Assembly: GCF_021491355.1 (NCBI RefSeq)
Contig: NZ_JAKENF010000003.1
Coordinates: forward strand, 682,001-746,000
Direction of reading: 5' to 3'
DNA: 64,000 nucleotides
Source of the DNA: Alitabrizicola rongguiensis
GTDB taxonomy: Bacteria > Pseudomonadota > Alphaproteobacteria > Rhodobacterales > Rhodobacteraceae
In this document: positions 24,609 to 31,991 of the stretch, piece after piece
How positions within the stretch are numbered: position 1 is the first letter of the stretch
How the letters are laid out: each line of letters begins with the position of its first letter
The notes under the pieces: generated by a model
Told to the model about the DNA's origin: nothing
Databases searched by the model: none
The model's input: the letters and a program-made list of their open reading frames with translations, nothing else
Position numbers and translations under genes: made by a program

Positions 24609-26255
24609 CTATCCCTGAACGTCTCCAAGCGCCACCCCGGCATCGGACAGGGCGCGGAAGATCTCGGCATCGCGGCCATAGATGTCGCGGCGATAGGTCA
24701 TCTCACCCTTCGCGTCGGGGAATGCCGTGAAATAGACCAGATGCACCGGAACCGGCGAGGTCAGCTTGATCGAGGATTCGGCCTTGGTCTTGAGCTGGCC
24801 ATCGAATTCCGCCTTGGGATCGGCGGACTGCGGGGCCAGCATCGCATAGGCGAAGTCGATCGGGTCGGCGAGGCGGATGCAGCCGTGGCTATAGGCCCGC
24901 ACCTCTTGCGAGAAGAGCTGCTTCTGCGGCGTGTCGTGAAGGTAGATGTTGTACTGGTTCGGGAACAGGAACTTGACCTTGCCAAGCGCATTGCCATCCG
25001 AGGGCGGCTGGCGCATCGCAAAGGGAAAGTTCGCCGCCGTGTAGCGTGAGAAGTCGATCGAGGCGCGCGACACTTCGCGCCCTGACCGATCCACGATCTT
25101 CAGATGTCCGGCGGCGTTCGGGTTCGCCTTCAGAAGCGGCAGGTATTCCTTTGTTGTGATCGAGCGCGGCACGCTCCAACTCGGGTTGAGGACCATCAGT
25201 TCCATCTGGTCCGAGAACTCTGGCGTCTTGAGATCTCCGCTCGCCTTGCCGACGACGGCGCGCGTGACAAAGGTGTCGCGGCCATGGTCGACGATCCGAG
25301 CGGTGAAATCAGGCAGGTTCACCCAGACATGGCGCGTGCCAAGGTCTGGCTCCATCCAGCGCATCCGCTCCATCGCGACGAGCACGGATTTGAGCCGGTC
25401 CTCGGGACCGACATTGATCTCTTCGATCGTCGAGGCGCCGGCGACCCCATCCACAGTCAGGCCATGCGTGATCTGAAAGGTCTCGACGGCCTTGCGCATT
25501 GCCGCATCATATTCGGCCGAGGCCGTCGGGCGCAGGTAACCCATGGCAATCAGCCGGTCGCGCAGTGCGACCACCGCATCGCCGCTGTCCCCCGGTTCGA
25601 GCCTGTTCGATCCGACTTCGGGGCCCCAGCCGCCCGCCGCAATTTGCTGCATCAGATCGAAGCGCACCCGCATCAGCTGCGAGTATTCAGGCGCTGAAGG
25701 CGGCAGGTTACGCAGGTAGTCAGCGGGATCAGAGGCCAGAAAAGCATCGAGCTGCACCCGCCTGTCGCGAACCGGCACCTCGCGGACGATGCCGGCATCG
25801 ACCTTCTTCGGCACCAGAACACCGGTTTGCACGTCGCGCGCGTAGTCGAGGAAGGCCTCGGTCATCTGAACTTCGACCTGGCCGCGATCCCGTTCCGACT
25901 GGGCAGATCGCAACGCCGCGAGAAGTGCGCCCGCGTCGTAGCGCGATACGGGAAGCGCATGATCCCCGGCGCGAGACAGGGTCAGCAACAGCGCATTGCG
26001 CCGCGCCGCATCGTCGGCGTCGGTCCAAATCGCGGCATACCCAGTTTCGCGGTAGAAGGCGGCAACCGCTTCATCAGCCGCTGCGGCCTCGGCAACGGCC
26101 TGCACGAAACTCGAGTCGGGTGCTGCCACCTGCGCCACCGCAGGGGTCGTTCCGGTCAGGGCGGCGGCAGAGGTCGAGAGGAAATAGGCAAGAAAAGCTG
26201 AACGAGAAGAAAGACTTGAGACGAACATACGGGAAAAGGAAGAACTCACAGGCAT
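24609..26255 (-). CDS. L,D-transpeptidase (YkuD domain, LdtD/YcbB type)
   Basis: A 548-residue exported enzyme that forms 3-3 cross-links in peptidoglycan or links proteins to it. It has an N-terminal signal region (hydrophobic [13 protein letters not shown] near residues 20-32), a long scaffold domain, a peptidoglycan-binding domain ([15 protein letters not shown]), and the YkuD catalytic domain with the Cys motif [10 protein letters not shown] near residue 458. The start at 26255 has a GAGG site. It opens a same-strand run with the LpxD-like, ACP, ketoacyl synthase and YnfA genes (gaps 31, 30, 9 and 4 bases). A DUF882 peptidase gene is divergent to it. Confidence 0.9.
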   Translation of the reverse strand: MPVSSSFSRMFVSSLSSRSAFLAYFLSTSAAALTGTTPAVAQVAAPDSSFVQAVAEAAAADEAVAAFYRETGYAAIWTDADDAARRNALLLTLSRAGDHALPVSRYDAGALLAALRSAQSERDRGQVEVQMTEAFLDYARDVQTGVLVPKKVDAGIVREVPVRDRRVQLDAFLASDPADYLRNLPPSAPEYSQLMRVRFDLMQQIAAGGWGPEVGSNRLEPGDSGDAVVALRDRLIAMGYLRPTASAEYDAAMRKAVETFQITHGLTVDGVAGASTIEEINVGPEDRLKSVLVAMERMRWMEPDLGTRHVWVNLPDFTARIVDHGRDTFVTRAVVGKASGDLKTPEFSDQMELMVLNPSWSVPRSITTKEYLPLLKANPNAAGHLKIVDRSGREVSRASIDFSRYTAANFPFAMRQPPSDGNALGKVKFLFPNQYNIYLHDTPQKQLFSQEVRAYSHGCIRLADPIDFAYAMLAPQSADPKAEFDGQLKTKAESSIKLTSPVPVHLVYFTAFPDAKGEMTYRRDIYGRDAEIFRALSDAGVALGDVQG

Positions 26256-26546
26256 CCGGACCTCGGGCGTAATGTCCCGCAACTTTCGGGGAGCCTCCAG
26301 GAATTGTCCATGCCCACGCGACATTCAGACAACGCCCCTGTCACAGAACTGCCACGCCGCCCTCTGGGCAGCGTTTCGCGTGCGTGAGCAAATTTCAGCC
26401 CAATTAACCCGCCTTTGCGAATTTGATGTCAATCAACGCTTGGGTCGAGAAAATCAGTATGGCATACAAGTGAAGCAATTGGGGACAAGTTGCGACAATC
26501 CGCCGTCAAGGCGGAGGCAGCACGAGCGACGGGACAGGCTTTTCAA

Positions 26547-27116
26547 ATGGCATCTTCGACTTCGGCCGGAATGACCCGGCGTGGGTTGATTGGGGTGTTT
26601 GCCGCAACCATGGTGGTGGCTGCGCCGACTTACTCCAACGCCTTCGGCCTGCTACGCGGTGCAGGCGATGTCCGCCGGATCCGGATGTACTCGGGCCGCA
26701 CCGGCGAAAGCATCGACACGATCTACTGGATCGAAGGTGAATACATCCCGCAGGTCATGAAGGAACTGAACCACTTCATGCGTGATTGGCGGACCGACAC
26801 CCAGGTCAAGATGGACGGCCGCACGATCGATATCGCTGCTGCGTCGCATCGCCTGCTGGATGTCAACGAACCCTACATGCTTCTGTCCGGTTACCGCAGC
26901 CCGCAAACCAATGCCATGCTGCGCGAACATTCGCGCGGCGTCGCCCGCAACTCGCTGCACATGAAGGGTCAGGCTGCTGACCTGCGTCTTTCCTCGCGCT
27001 CGGTCGGGCAGATATCGCGTGCGGCACTGGCCTGCTCGGCGGGTGGCGTTGGCAAGTATCCTCGATCGAACTTCGTCCACATGGATTGTGGGCCGGTTCG
27101 CACCTGGGGCGGCTGA
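26547..27116 (+). CDS. DUF882 / YcbK-like M15 family peptidase
   Basis: A 189-residue exported protein. A twin-arginine-like start (TRRGLIGVFAATMVVAAP) precedes the domain. Zinc-ligand blocks of the M15/D,D-carboxypeptidase fold are HMKGQAADLR (His and Asp seven apart) and NFVHMDCG. Such proteins cut or trim peptidoglycan cross-bridges. I chose ATG 26547; ATG 26571 directly before TRRG is an alternative. It is divergent from the L,D-transpeptidase gene across about 290 bases in which I saw no other gene, so the two wall enzymes may share control. Confidence 0.85.
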   Translation: MASSTSAGMTRRGLIGVFAATMVVAAPTYSNAFGLLRGAGDVRRIRMYSGRTGESIDTIYWIEGEYIPQVMKELNHFMRDWRTDTQVKMDGRTIDIAAASHRLLDVNEPYMLLSGYRSPQTNAMLREHSRGVARNSLHMKGQAADLRLSSRSVGQISRAALACSAGGVGKYPRSNFVHMDCGPVRTWGG

Positions 27117-27140
27117 TCCGAGACGTCGCCAGCCAGATGA

Positions 27141-27163
27141 AAGGGCGCCCCCGGGGCGCCCTT
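27141..27163. terminator. Terminator-like stem-loop between convergent genes
   Basis: AAGGGCGCC (27141-27149) and GGCGCCCTT (27155-27163) form a nine-base stem in the gap between the DUF882 gene and rlmE. Neither side has a strong T-run, so efficiency is uncertain. Confidence 0.5.
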
Positions 27164-27170
27164 CGTCATT

Positions 27171-27917
27171 TCAGGCTTCTGGCTCTGATTGATCGCGGCG
27201 TCCCCGGAACCCGGTCGCAACCACGAATTTCTCCGAGCTGTCCGCTCGGCTGGCGGGCGGCTTGACATTCGCGACCTTGGCGAAGTTCTGCTTCAGCATG
27301 GTCTGGAGCCCGATTTCGGCCCCACCGGCCAGCACCTTGGCGACGAACGTCCCACCCTCTTCCAGCACGTCGAAGGCAAATCCCGCCGCCGCCTCGCACA
27401 GCGCCACGATCCGAAGGTGGTCTGTCTGCTTGTGGCCCGAAGCAGCAGCGGCCATGTCGCTCATCACGACATCGGCGCGGCCACCGAGCCAGCCCTTGAC
27501 CTTCTCGTCGGCATCGTCCGACAGGAAATCGAGCCGGTGAATTTCCGCCCCGGCAATGGGTTCCACCTCCTGCAGGTCCACGCCAAGGACTGTGCCGACC
27601 GGTTTTCCCGCCTTCTGGCCAAGTGCATTCACCCGCTCAACCGCAACCTGGCACCAGCCGCCTGGGGCGCAGCCAAGGTCAACCACCCGCGCGCCGGGCC
27701 TGAGAAAACCGTACTTGTCATCAAGCTCGATGATCTTGTAGGCCGCCCTGCCCCGAAAACCCTCGCGTTTTGCCCGCTGGACGTAGGGGTCGTTCAACTG
27801 CCGCTCGAGCCATAGTGTCGAGGACAGCTTGCGCCCCTTCGCGGTCTTGACCTTGACCCGCAGATCGCGCTGGCCCCGGCCCGAGGTGTTCTTCGTGGTG
27901 TTCTTCTTTTCTGTCAT
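27171..27917 (-). CDS. rlmE: 23S rRNA (uridine-2552) 2'-O-methyltransferase RlmE (FtsJ)
   Basis: A 248-residue RrmJ/FtsJ enzyme that methylates U2552 of 23S rRNA in the 50S subunit. A basic N-terminal tail (residues 1-35, Lys/Arg-rich) precedes the methyltransferase domain. The SAM loop is [15 protein letters not shown] near residues 78-92. Catalytic-tetrad regions AAYKI, MSDMA and VAKV are visible. It is slightly longer than E. coli RlmE because of both ends. Its ATG overlaps the stop of the Ppx/GppA gene (27914-27917). Confidence 0.92.
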   Translation of the reverse strand: MTEKKNTTKNTSGRGQRDLRVKVKTAKGRKLSSTLWLERQLNDPYVQRAKREGFRGRAAYKIIELDDKYGFLRPGARVVDLGCAPGGWCQVAVERVNALGQKAGKPVGTVLGVDLQEVEPIAGAEIHRLDFLSDDADEKVKGWLGGRADVVMSDMAAAASGHKQTDHLRIVALCEAAAGFAFDVLEEGGTFVAKVLAGGAEIGLQTMLKQNFAKVANVKPPASRADSSEKFVVATGFRGRRDQSEPEA

Positions 27918-29053
27918 TCGTAGGGTCCGTCCTCGAGCACGCCATCAGCGCTCATCTGGGCATAAAGCAACCCTTCGCGCAGGCCGCGATCCGCCACAGA
28001 GAGGCGGTCCGTCGGCCAGATCCGCATCATCGCCTGGAGGATCGCTGCTCCCGACATGATAAGGGCGTGGCGGTCGCGCCCGATCCGCGGATCGGTCCGC
28101 CGGCCCTCCGGCCCAAGCGTCAGGTAATCGCGGATCACCGTGTCGATCTGGTCCGAGGTCATACGCAGCCCGTCGACCTTGGCCCGGTCATAGCGCCGCA
28201 GGCCAAGGAACGAGGCAGCGACCGTCGTCACCGTGCCGCTGGTGCCGATGATCTGGAATCCCTCGCGCGGGTTGTCGGCGTTGTAAGGCGAGAACTTCGA
28301 CAGATGTTCCTCGAAGAACCAACTCATCAGCGCAAAGCGCGCCGCATCGTCCTCGACATCGTGGAACTGATCGCGGAGCGTTGCGACCCCGAGCGGCACC
28401 GAGATCCAGTCCACCACCCGCGCCGCGCCCTCGCCTTGCGACTGGAACCCGGCATGCAGGCGCATGATCGATCGCGGCCGATCTTCCGGCGCGACATCGG
28501 ACAGATCGATCCAGACCAGTTCCGTCGAACCGCCACCAATATCGACGACCAGAAGCTGCTCGGTCCGCCGAGACACAAGCGGCGCGCAGGAAATCACCGC
28601 CAGCCGCGCCTCTTCCTCGGGCTGGATGATCTCGAGTTGCAGCCCGGTCTCGCGGCGGACCTGCCGGATGAAGTCCTTGGAATTCCGGGCGCGACGGCAG
28701 GCTTCGGTTGCGACAAGGCGCATCCGCCGCACGCCGTGTTTCTCGATCTTCTTCTGACAGATACGCAGCGCCTGGACCGTCCGGTTCATCGAGGCACGAC
28801 TCAGTCTCCCCGACGCCTCCAGCCCGACACCGAGCTGGACGGTCTTGGAAAAACTGTCGATCACCGTAAACTGACTGCCCTTCGGCTGGGCAATCAGCAT
28901 CCGGCAACTGTTCGTTCCGAGATCGAGCGCCGCATATAGACGGTCGTCCTCGGCCATGCGGGTGCCAGACGGTTCGCCCGGCGGCTCTGCGACCCATTGG
29001 GCAGCGGCCGACGTCGGGATCGCGTCCGCACCCAAGGGACGCTCGGGCGTCAT
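27914..29053 (-). CDS. Ppx/GppA phosphatase family protein
   Basis: A 379-residue ASKHA-fold phosphatase related to exopolyphosphatase and pppGpp phosphohydrolase. The two phosphate-binding motifs are [16 protein letters not shown] near residue 40 and [16 protein letters not shown] near 170. It lacks the extra C-terminal HD domain of long E. coli Ppx, as is usual for alphaproteobacterial forms. The first 32 residues are Pro/Ala-rich and may not belong; an internal ATG at MAEDDRLY is an alternative start. Polyphosphate or pppGpp as substrate cannot be decided. It is translationally coupled to rlmE. Confidence 0.86.
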   Translation of the reverse strand: MTPERPLGADAIPTSAAAQWVAEPPGEPSGTRMAEDDRLYAALDLGTNSCRMLIAQPKGSQFTVIDSFSKTVQLGVGLEASGRLSRASMNRTVQALRICQKKIEKHGVRRMRLVATEACRRARNSKDFIRQVRRETGLQLEIIQPEEEARLAVISCAPLVSRRTEQLLVVDIGGGSTELVWIDLSDVAPEDRPRSIMRLHAGFQSQGEGAARVVDWISVPLGVATLRDQFHDVEDDAARFALMSWFFEEHLSKFSPYNADNPREGFQIIGTSGTVTTVAASFLGLRRYDRAKVDGLRMTSDQIDTVIRDYLTLGPEGRRTDPRIGRDRHALIMSGAAILQAMMRIWPTDRLSVADRGLREGLLYAQMSADGVLEDGPYE

Positions 29054-29339
29054 TTTCGCCCTCCAATCGTGGTTGGGATCAACCTAGCCCCCGGAACCAC
29101 GCCACGCAAGACCATGATCCGCCAGAAGCCTGCCGGAGAGTCGCAGGCCATCGACAGGATTCATCTTGATGATGAAGAGAATGATCCCTTGGGGCTGTCG
29201 CACGAGGAAGCCGGTTGCGGTAGAAGATGCGGGGTCGGCAGCAAGGGTCGCTCCGCGTCACGAAGATGTCGAAAACCGACAGCGGATGTCGCGCTCCGCT
29301 CCGTAGAACGGACGCAGAAACGGCAGGGGGAATCAGCAC

Positions 29340-29636
29340 ATGCCCGAGGTCACGATCGTCTACTGGCGCGACATTCCCGCCCAGGTGATCGTCGGCAAGG
29401 GCCGGCGCGGATCCAAGGTGCAGCTCAGCGAACGCTTCGAACAGGCGATCGACCGCTGCGCCATGAAGATCGGAGCAAAGGATGCCGACGCCTACATGGC
29501 CGAATGGCGCAAGGCCGCCCCCTATGAGAAGGAGGGCGATCAGGACGAAGTCGCCCGTTCCGAGGCGGCCCGGCTGGAAGCCGAATACGACATGCCGCGC
29601 CTGAAGGCGCTGATCGACAACGAAGGCCGGGCCTGA
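29340..29636 (+). CDS. Small protein of the so-called virulence-factor family (PF13769-like)
   Basis: A 98-residue soluble, highly charged protein (MPEVTIVYWRDIPAQVIVGKGRR at the start, Glu-rich helix at the end). It resembles short proteins annotated as virulence factor, a label with little meaning here. It lies 22 bases before the MTHF reductase gene and reads in the same direction as the corrinoid methyl-transfer genes, so a role in that pathway is more plausible. A CAGGGGGA site precedes the ATG. The 286 bases upstream hold no gene that I can support. Confidence 0.75.
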   Translation: MPEVTIVYWRDIPAQVIVGKGRRGSKVQLSERFEQAIDRCAMKIGAKDADAYMAEWRKAAPYEKEGDQDEVARSEAARLEAEYDMPRLKALIDNEGRA

Positions 29637-29658
29637 GAGCGCCCAGAGGAGACCGGAC

Positions 29659-30579
29659 ATGGCCCTGTTCAACTTCCGCCGCGAGGCCGCTGCCCCATCG
29701 GGCGTGAACCCGGAGCTTGAGGCGCTGCTTGCCGGCTTCTCGATCGAGGTGATGCCGCGCACCGCCGAGAAGGTCGAAAACTTCCGCGACATCCTGCCAG
29801 CCGGCACGCGCGTCTACATTGCCCATATCGAAGGCACGCCGATCGAGGAAATGGTCGCAACCGCCAAGCGGATCTCCGGCGAAGGCTTCACCGTCATGCC
29901 GCACTTCCCGGCGCGTATCATCAAGAGCAAGGCCGAACTCTCCGACTGGATCGCCCGTTACCAGGGCGAGGCGGGCATCAAGCAGGCCCTGCTGCTCGGT
30001 GGCGGCGTGACCACACCGGCTGGCGAGTTCGACAGCTCGATGCAGATGATCGAGACCGGCCTCTTCGACGGCTTCGAGCGGCTCCACGTCGCCGGCCACC
30101 CCGAAGGCAACAAGGACATTGATCCCGACGGCTCGGACCGCGCCGTGATGGACGCCCTGCGCTGGAAGCAGAAATTCTCCGAGCGGACGGATGCCCAGAT
30201 GGCGATCGCGACCCAGTTCTGCTTCGAAGCCGGCCCGGTCATCGCCTGGGCCAACCGTCTCGCGGCCGAGGGCATCAAGCTGCCGATCCATATCGGCGTC
30301 GCGGGTCCGGCCAAGCTCCAAACCCTCATCAAGTTCGCCGTCGCCTGCGGCGTCGGCCCGTCGCTCCGCGTGCTGCAGAAGCGCGCGATGGATGTGACGA
30401 AGCTCCTGCTGCCCTACGAGCCGACCGAGTTCCTGACCGAACTCGCTGCGCACAAGGCCAAGACGCCCGGCTTCAACATCGAGCGCGTCCACTTCTTCCC
30501 CCTCGGCGGCATCAAGACCAATGCCACCTGGGCCACCGAAAACGGCGGCGCCTCGGGCGTTCCTGCCTCCCACGCTTGA
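29659..30579 (+). CDS. metF: Methylenetetrahydrofolate reductase
   Basis: A 306-residue protein with the TIM-barrel pattern of MetF, which reduces 5,10-methylene-THF to 5-methyl-THF with FAD. Supporting blocks are SIEVMPRTAEKVENF near residue 30, QALLLGGGVTTPAGEF near 112 and GLFDGFERLHVAGHPEGN near 136. It is divergent from E. coli MetF but is placed directly before a methyl-THF:corrinoid methyltransferase gene (15 bases), which uses its product. An AGGAGA site precedes the ATG. The family call leans partly on context. Confidence 0.83.
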   Translation: MALFNFRREAAAPSGVNPELEALLAGFSIEVMPRTAEKVENFRDILPAGTRVYIAHIEGTPIEEMVATAKRISGEGFTVMPHFPARIIKSKAELSDWIARYQGEAGIKQALLLGGGVTTPAGEFDSSMQMIETGLFDGFERLHVAGHPEGNKDIDPDGSDRAVMDALRWKQKFSERTDAQMAIATQFCFEAGPVIAWANRLAAEGIKLPIHIGVAGPAKLQTLIKFAVACGVGPSLRVLQKRAMDVTKLLLPYEPTEFLTELAAHKAKTPGFNIERVHFFPLGGIKTNATWATENGGASGVPASHA

Positions 30580-30594
30580 AAGACAGGTTGAACA

Positions 30595-31575
30595 ATGACC
30601 CGTACCGTTCTTGAATCCAAATCGAAAACCGTCATCATCGGTTTCGACGAACCCTTCTGCGTGATTGGCGAGCGCATCAACCCGACCGGCCGCAAGAAAC
30701 TCGCCGCCGAGCTGGAAGCGGGAGACTTCACCACAGTCGAGATCGATGCGCTCCAGCAAGTCGCTTGCGGTGCCACGGTTCTGGACGTCAACTCGGGCGC
30801 GGTCTTCACCAACAAGATGGCCGAAGACCCGCGCTATGCCGACAACAACTTCGTCGAACCGCCGCTGATGCGCGAACTCATCGCCCGCATCCAGGCGATC
30901 ACCGACGTGCCGCTCTGCATCGACTCATCGGTTCCGGCAGCGCTGGAGGCGGGTTTGGCCGCCTGCGAGGGCCGTCCGCTCCTGAACTCCGTCACCGGCG
31001 AGGAAGAGCGGCTGGAGCGCGTGCTGCCGCTGGTGAAGAAATACAACGTGCCGGTCGTGGCGATCTCGAACGACGACACCGGCATTTCGCCCGACCCCGA
31101 GGTTCGCTTCGCCGTGGCCAAGAAGATCGTCCAGCGCGCCGCAGATTTCGGCATCCCGGCGCATGACATCGTGGTCGACCCGCTGGTGATGCCGGTCGGC
31201 GCGATGGCGACCGCCGGTCAGCAAGTTTTCGCGCTGGTCCGGAAACTCCGCGAGGAACTGGGCGTCAACACCACCTGCGGCGCTTCGAACATCTCCTTCG
31301 GCCTGCCCCACCGCCACGGCATCAACGCGGCCTTCCTGCCGATGGCGATCGGTGCCGGCATGACCTCGGCCATCATGAACCCCGTCCGTCAGGTCGAGAT
31401 GGAGGCGATCCGCGCCGCCAACTTCCTGATGAACCACGACCCGAATGGCGGGGAGTGGATCCGCTTCTCGAAAGTGATCGAGGCCGTCGAAGCCGGTGCG
31501 ACCTTCGCGGAAGCCTCAGCCGCCGCCTCGCAGGCGACCTCCGGTCGCCGCGGCGGTCGTCGCGCCCGCGCCTGA
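30595..31575 (+). CDS. Methyltetrahydrofolate:cobalamin methyltransferase (pterin-binding component)
   Basis: A 326-residue pterin-binding TIM-barrel protein like the folate domain of MetH or AcsE. It transfers the methyl group of 5-methyl-THF to a corrinoid protein. Landmark segments are VIGERINPTGRKK near residue 23, VLDVNSGA near 63, LCIDSS near 106, LNSVTGEEER near 124 and CGASNISFGLPHR near 226. No homocysteine or B12 domain is present, so partners must be separate, as in the split methionine synthases known from marine Rhodobacterales. The C-terminus is an Arg/Gly tail (SGRRGGRRARA), unusual for this fold. Confidence 0.87.
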   Translation: MTRTVLESKSKTVIIGFDEPFCVIGERINPTGRKKLAAELEAGDFTTVEIDALQQVACGATVLDVNSGAVFTNKMAEDPRYADNNFVEPPLMRELIARIQAITDVPLCIDSSVPAALEAGLAACEGRPLLNSVTGEEERLERVLPLVKKYNVPVVAISNDDTGISPDPEVRFAVAKKIVQRAADFGIPAHDIVVDPLVMPVGAMATAGQQVFALVRKLREELGVNTTCGASNISFGLPHRHGINAAFLPMAIGAGMTSAIMNPVRQVEMEAIRAANFLMNHDPNGGEWIRFSKVIEAVEAGATFAEASAAASQATSGRRGGRRARA

Positions 31576-31614
31576 TAACGCGTCCTTAACCATGGCCCGG
31601 AGAAAATCCGGGGC

Positions 31615-31842
31615 ATGGGCCCTATACGCATTGCTGATCCGGAAGGCTGGATCGAGGAGGTTTTCTCGGCCAAGGCTGTGTCCAAGGGCGGCGTAATCCG
31701 CCGCGACCTTGCCTGGATCGACCGGGAGATTGGCCGGAACCGCTTCGTCGCCGAGGTCCGATCCAGGGGATTTCATCTTGTCGAAACGGGAGGCCAGTGG
31801 ATCGTGATCTGCAGTTCAGGGTTTTTCCGGGTCATCTGCTGA
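31615..31842 (+). CDS. Small hypothetical protein in the corrinoid cluster
   Basis: A 75-residue soluble protein (start MGPIRIADPEGWIEEVF) with the pattern FVAEVRSRGFHLVETGGQWIVIC near the end. It lies between the methyltransferase gene and the corrinoid activator gene on the same strand, 40 bases after the former. I do not recognise a characterised family. The stop is followed immediately by two tandem inverted repeats. Confidence 0.65.
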   Translation: MGPIRIADPEGWIEEVFSAKAVSKGGVIRRDLAWIDREIGRNRFVAEVRSRGFHLVETGGQWIVICSSGFFRVIC

Positions 31843-31845
31843 AGC

Positions 31846-31885
31846 GAATTTTCTCGCGAAAATTCTGATTTTTCGCAGAAAAATC
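31846..31885. promoter_or_regulatory. Two tandem inverted repeats before the corrinoid activator gene
   Basis: Arms GAATTTTC (31846-31853) and GAAAATTC (31858-31865) surround TCGC; one base later arms GATTTTTC (31867-31874) and GAAAAATC (31878-31885) surround GCA. Both have perfect eight-base arms of almost the same sequence. AT-rich stems without a T-run are poor terminators, so a tandem operator for the gene starting at 31992 is more likely. Confidence 0.5.
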
Positions 31886-31991
31886 GTATCCGTGACTCAG
31901 GATGACGCTTCCGCGCCGCCTTGCGCCGCGAACAGGCATGGCGCATCCACCACCCGTTCCTAGATAGACTGACGGAAACGGAGGCCTTGCG

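Noticed and set aside
29054-29339. Possible SAM, SAH or cobalamin riboswitch before the one-carbon genes
   Set aside because: I could not find the conserved core of any of these classes; scattered small hairpins are expected in GC-rich DNA.
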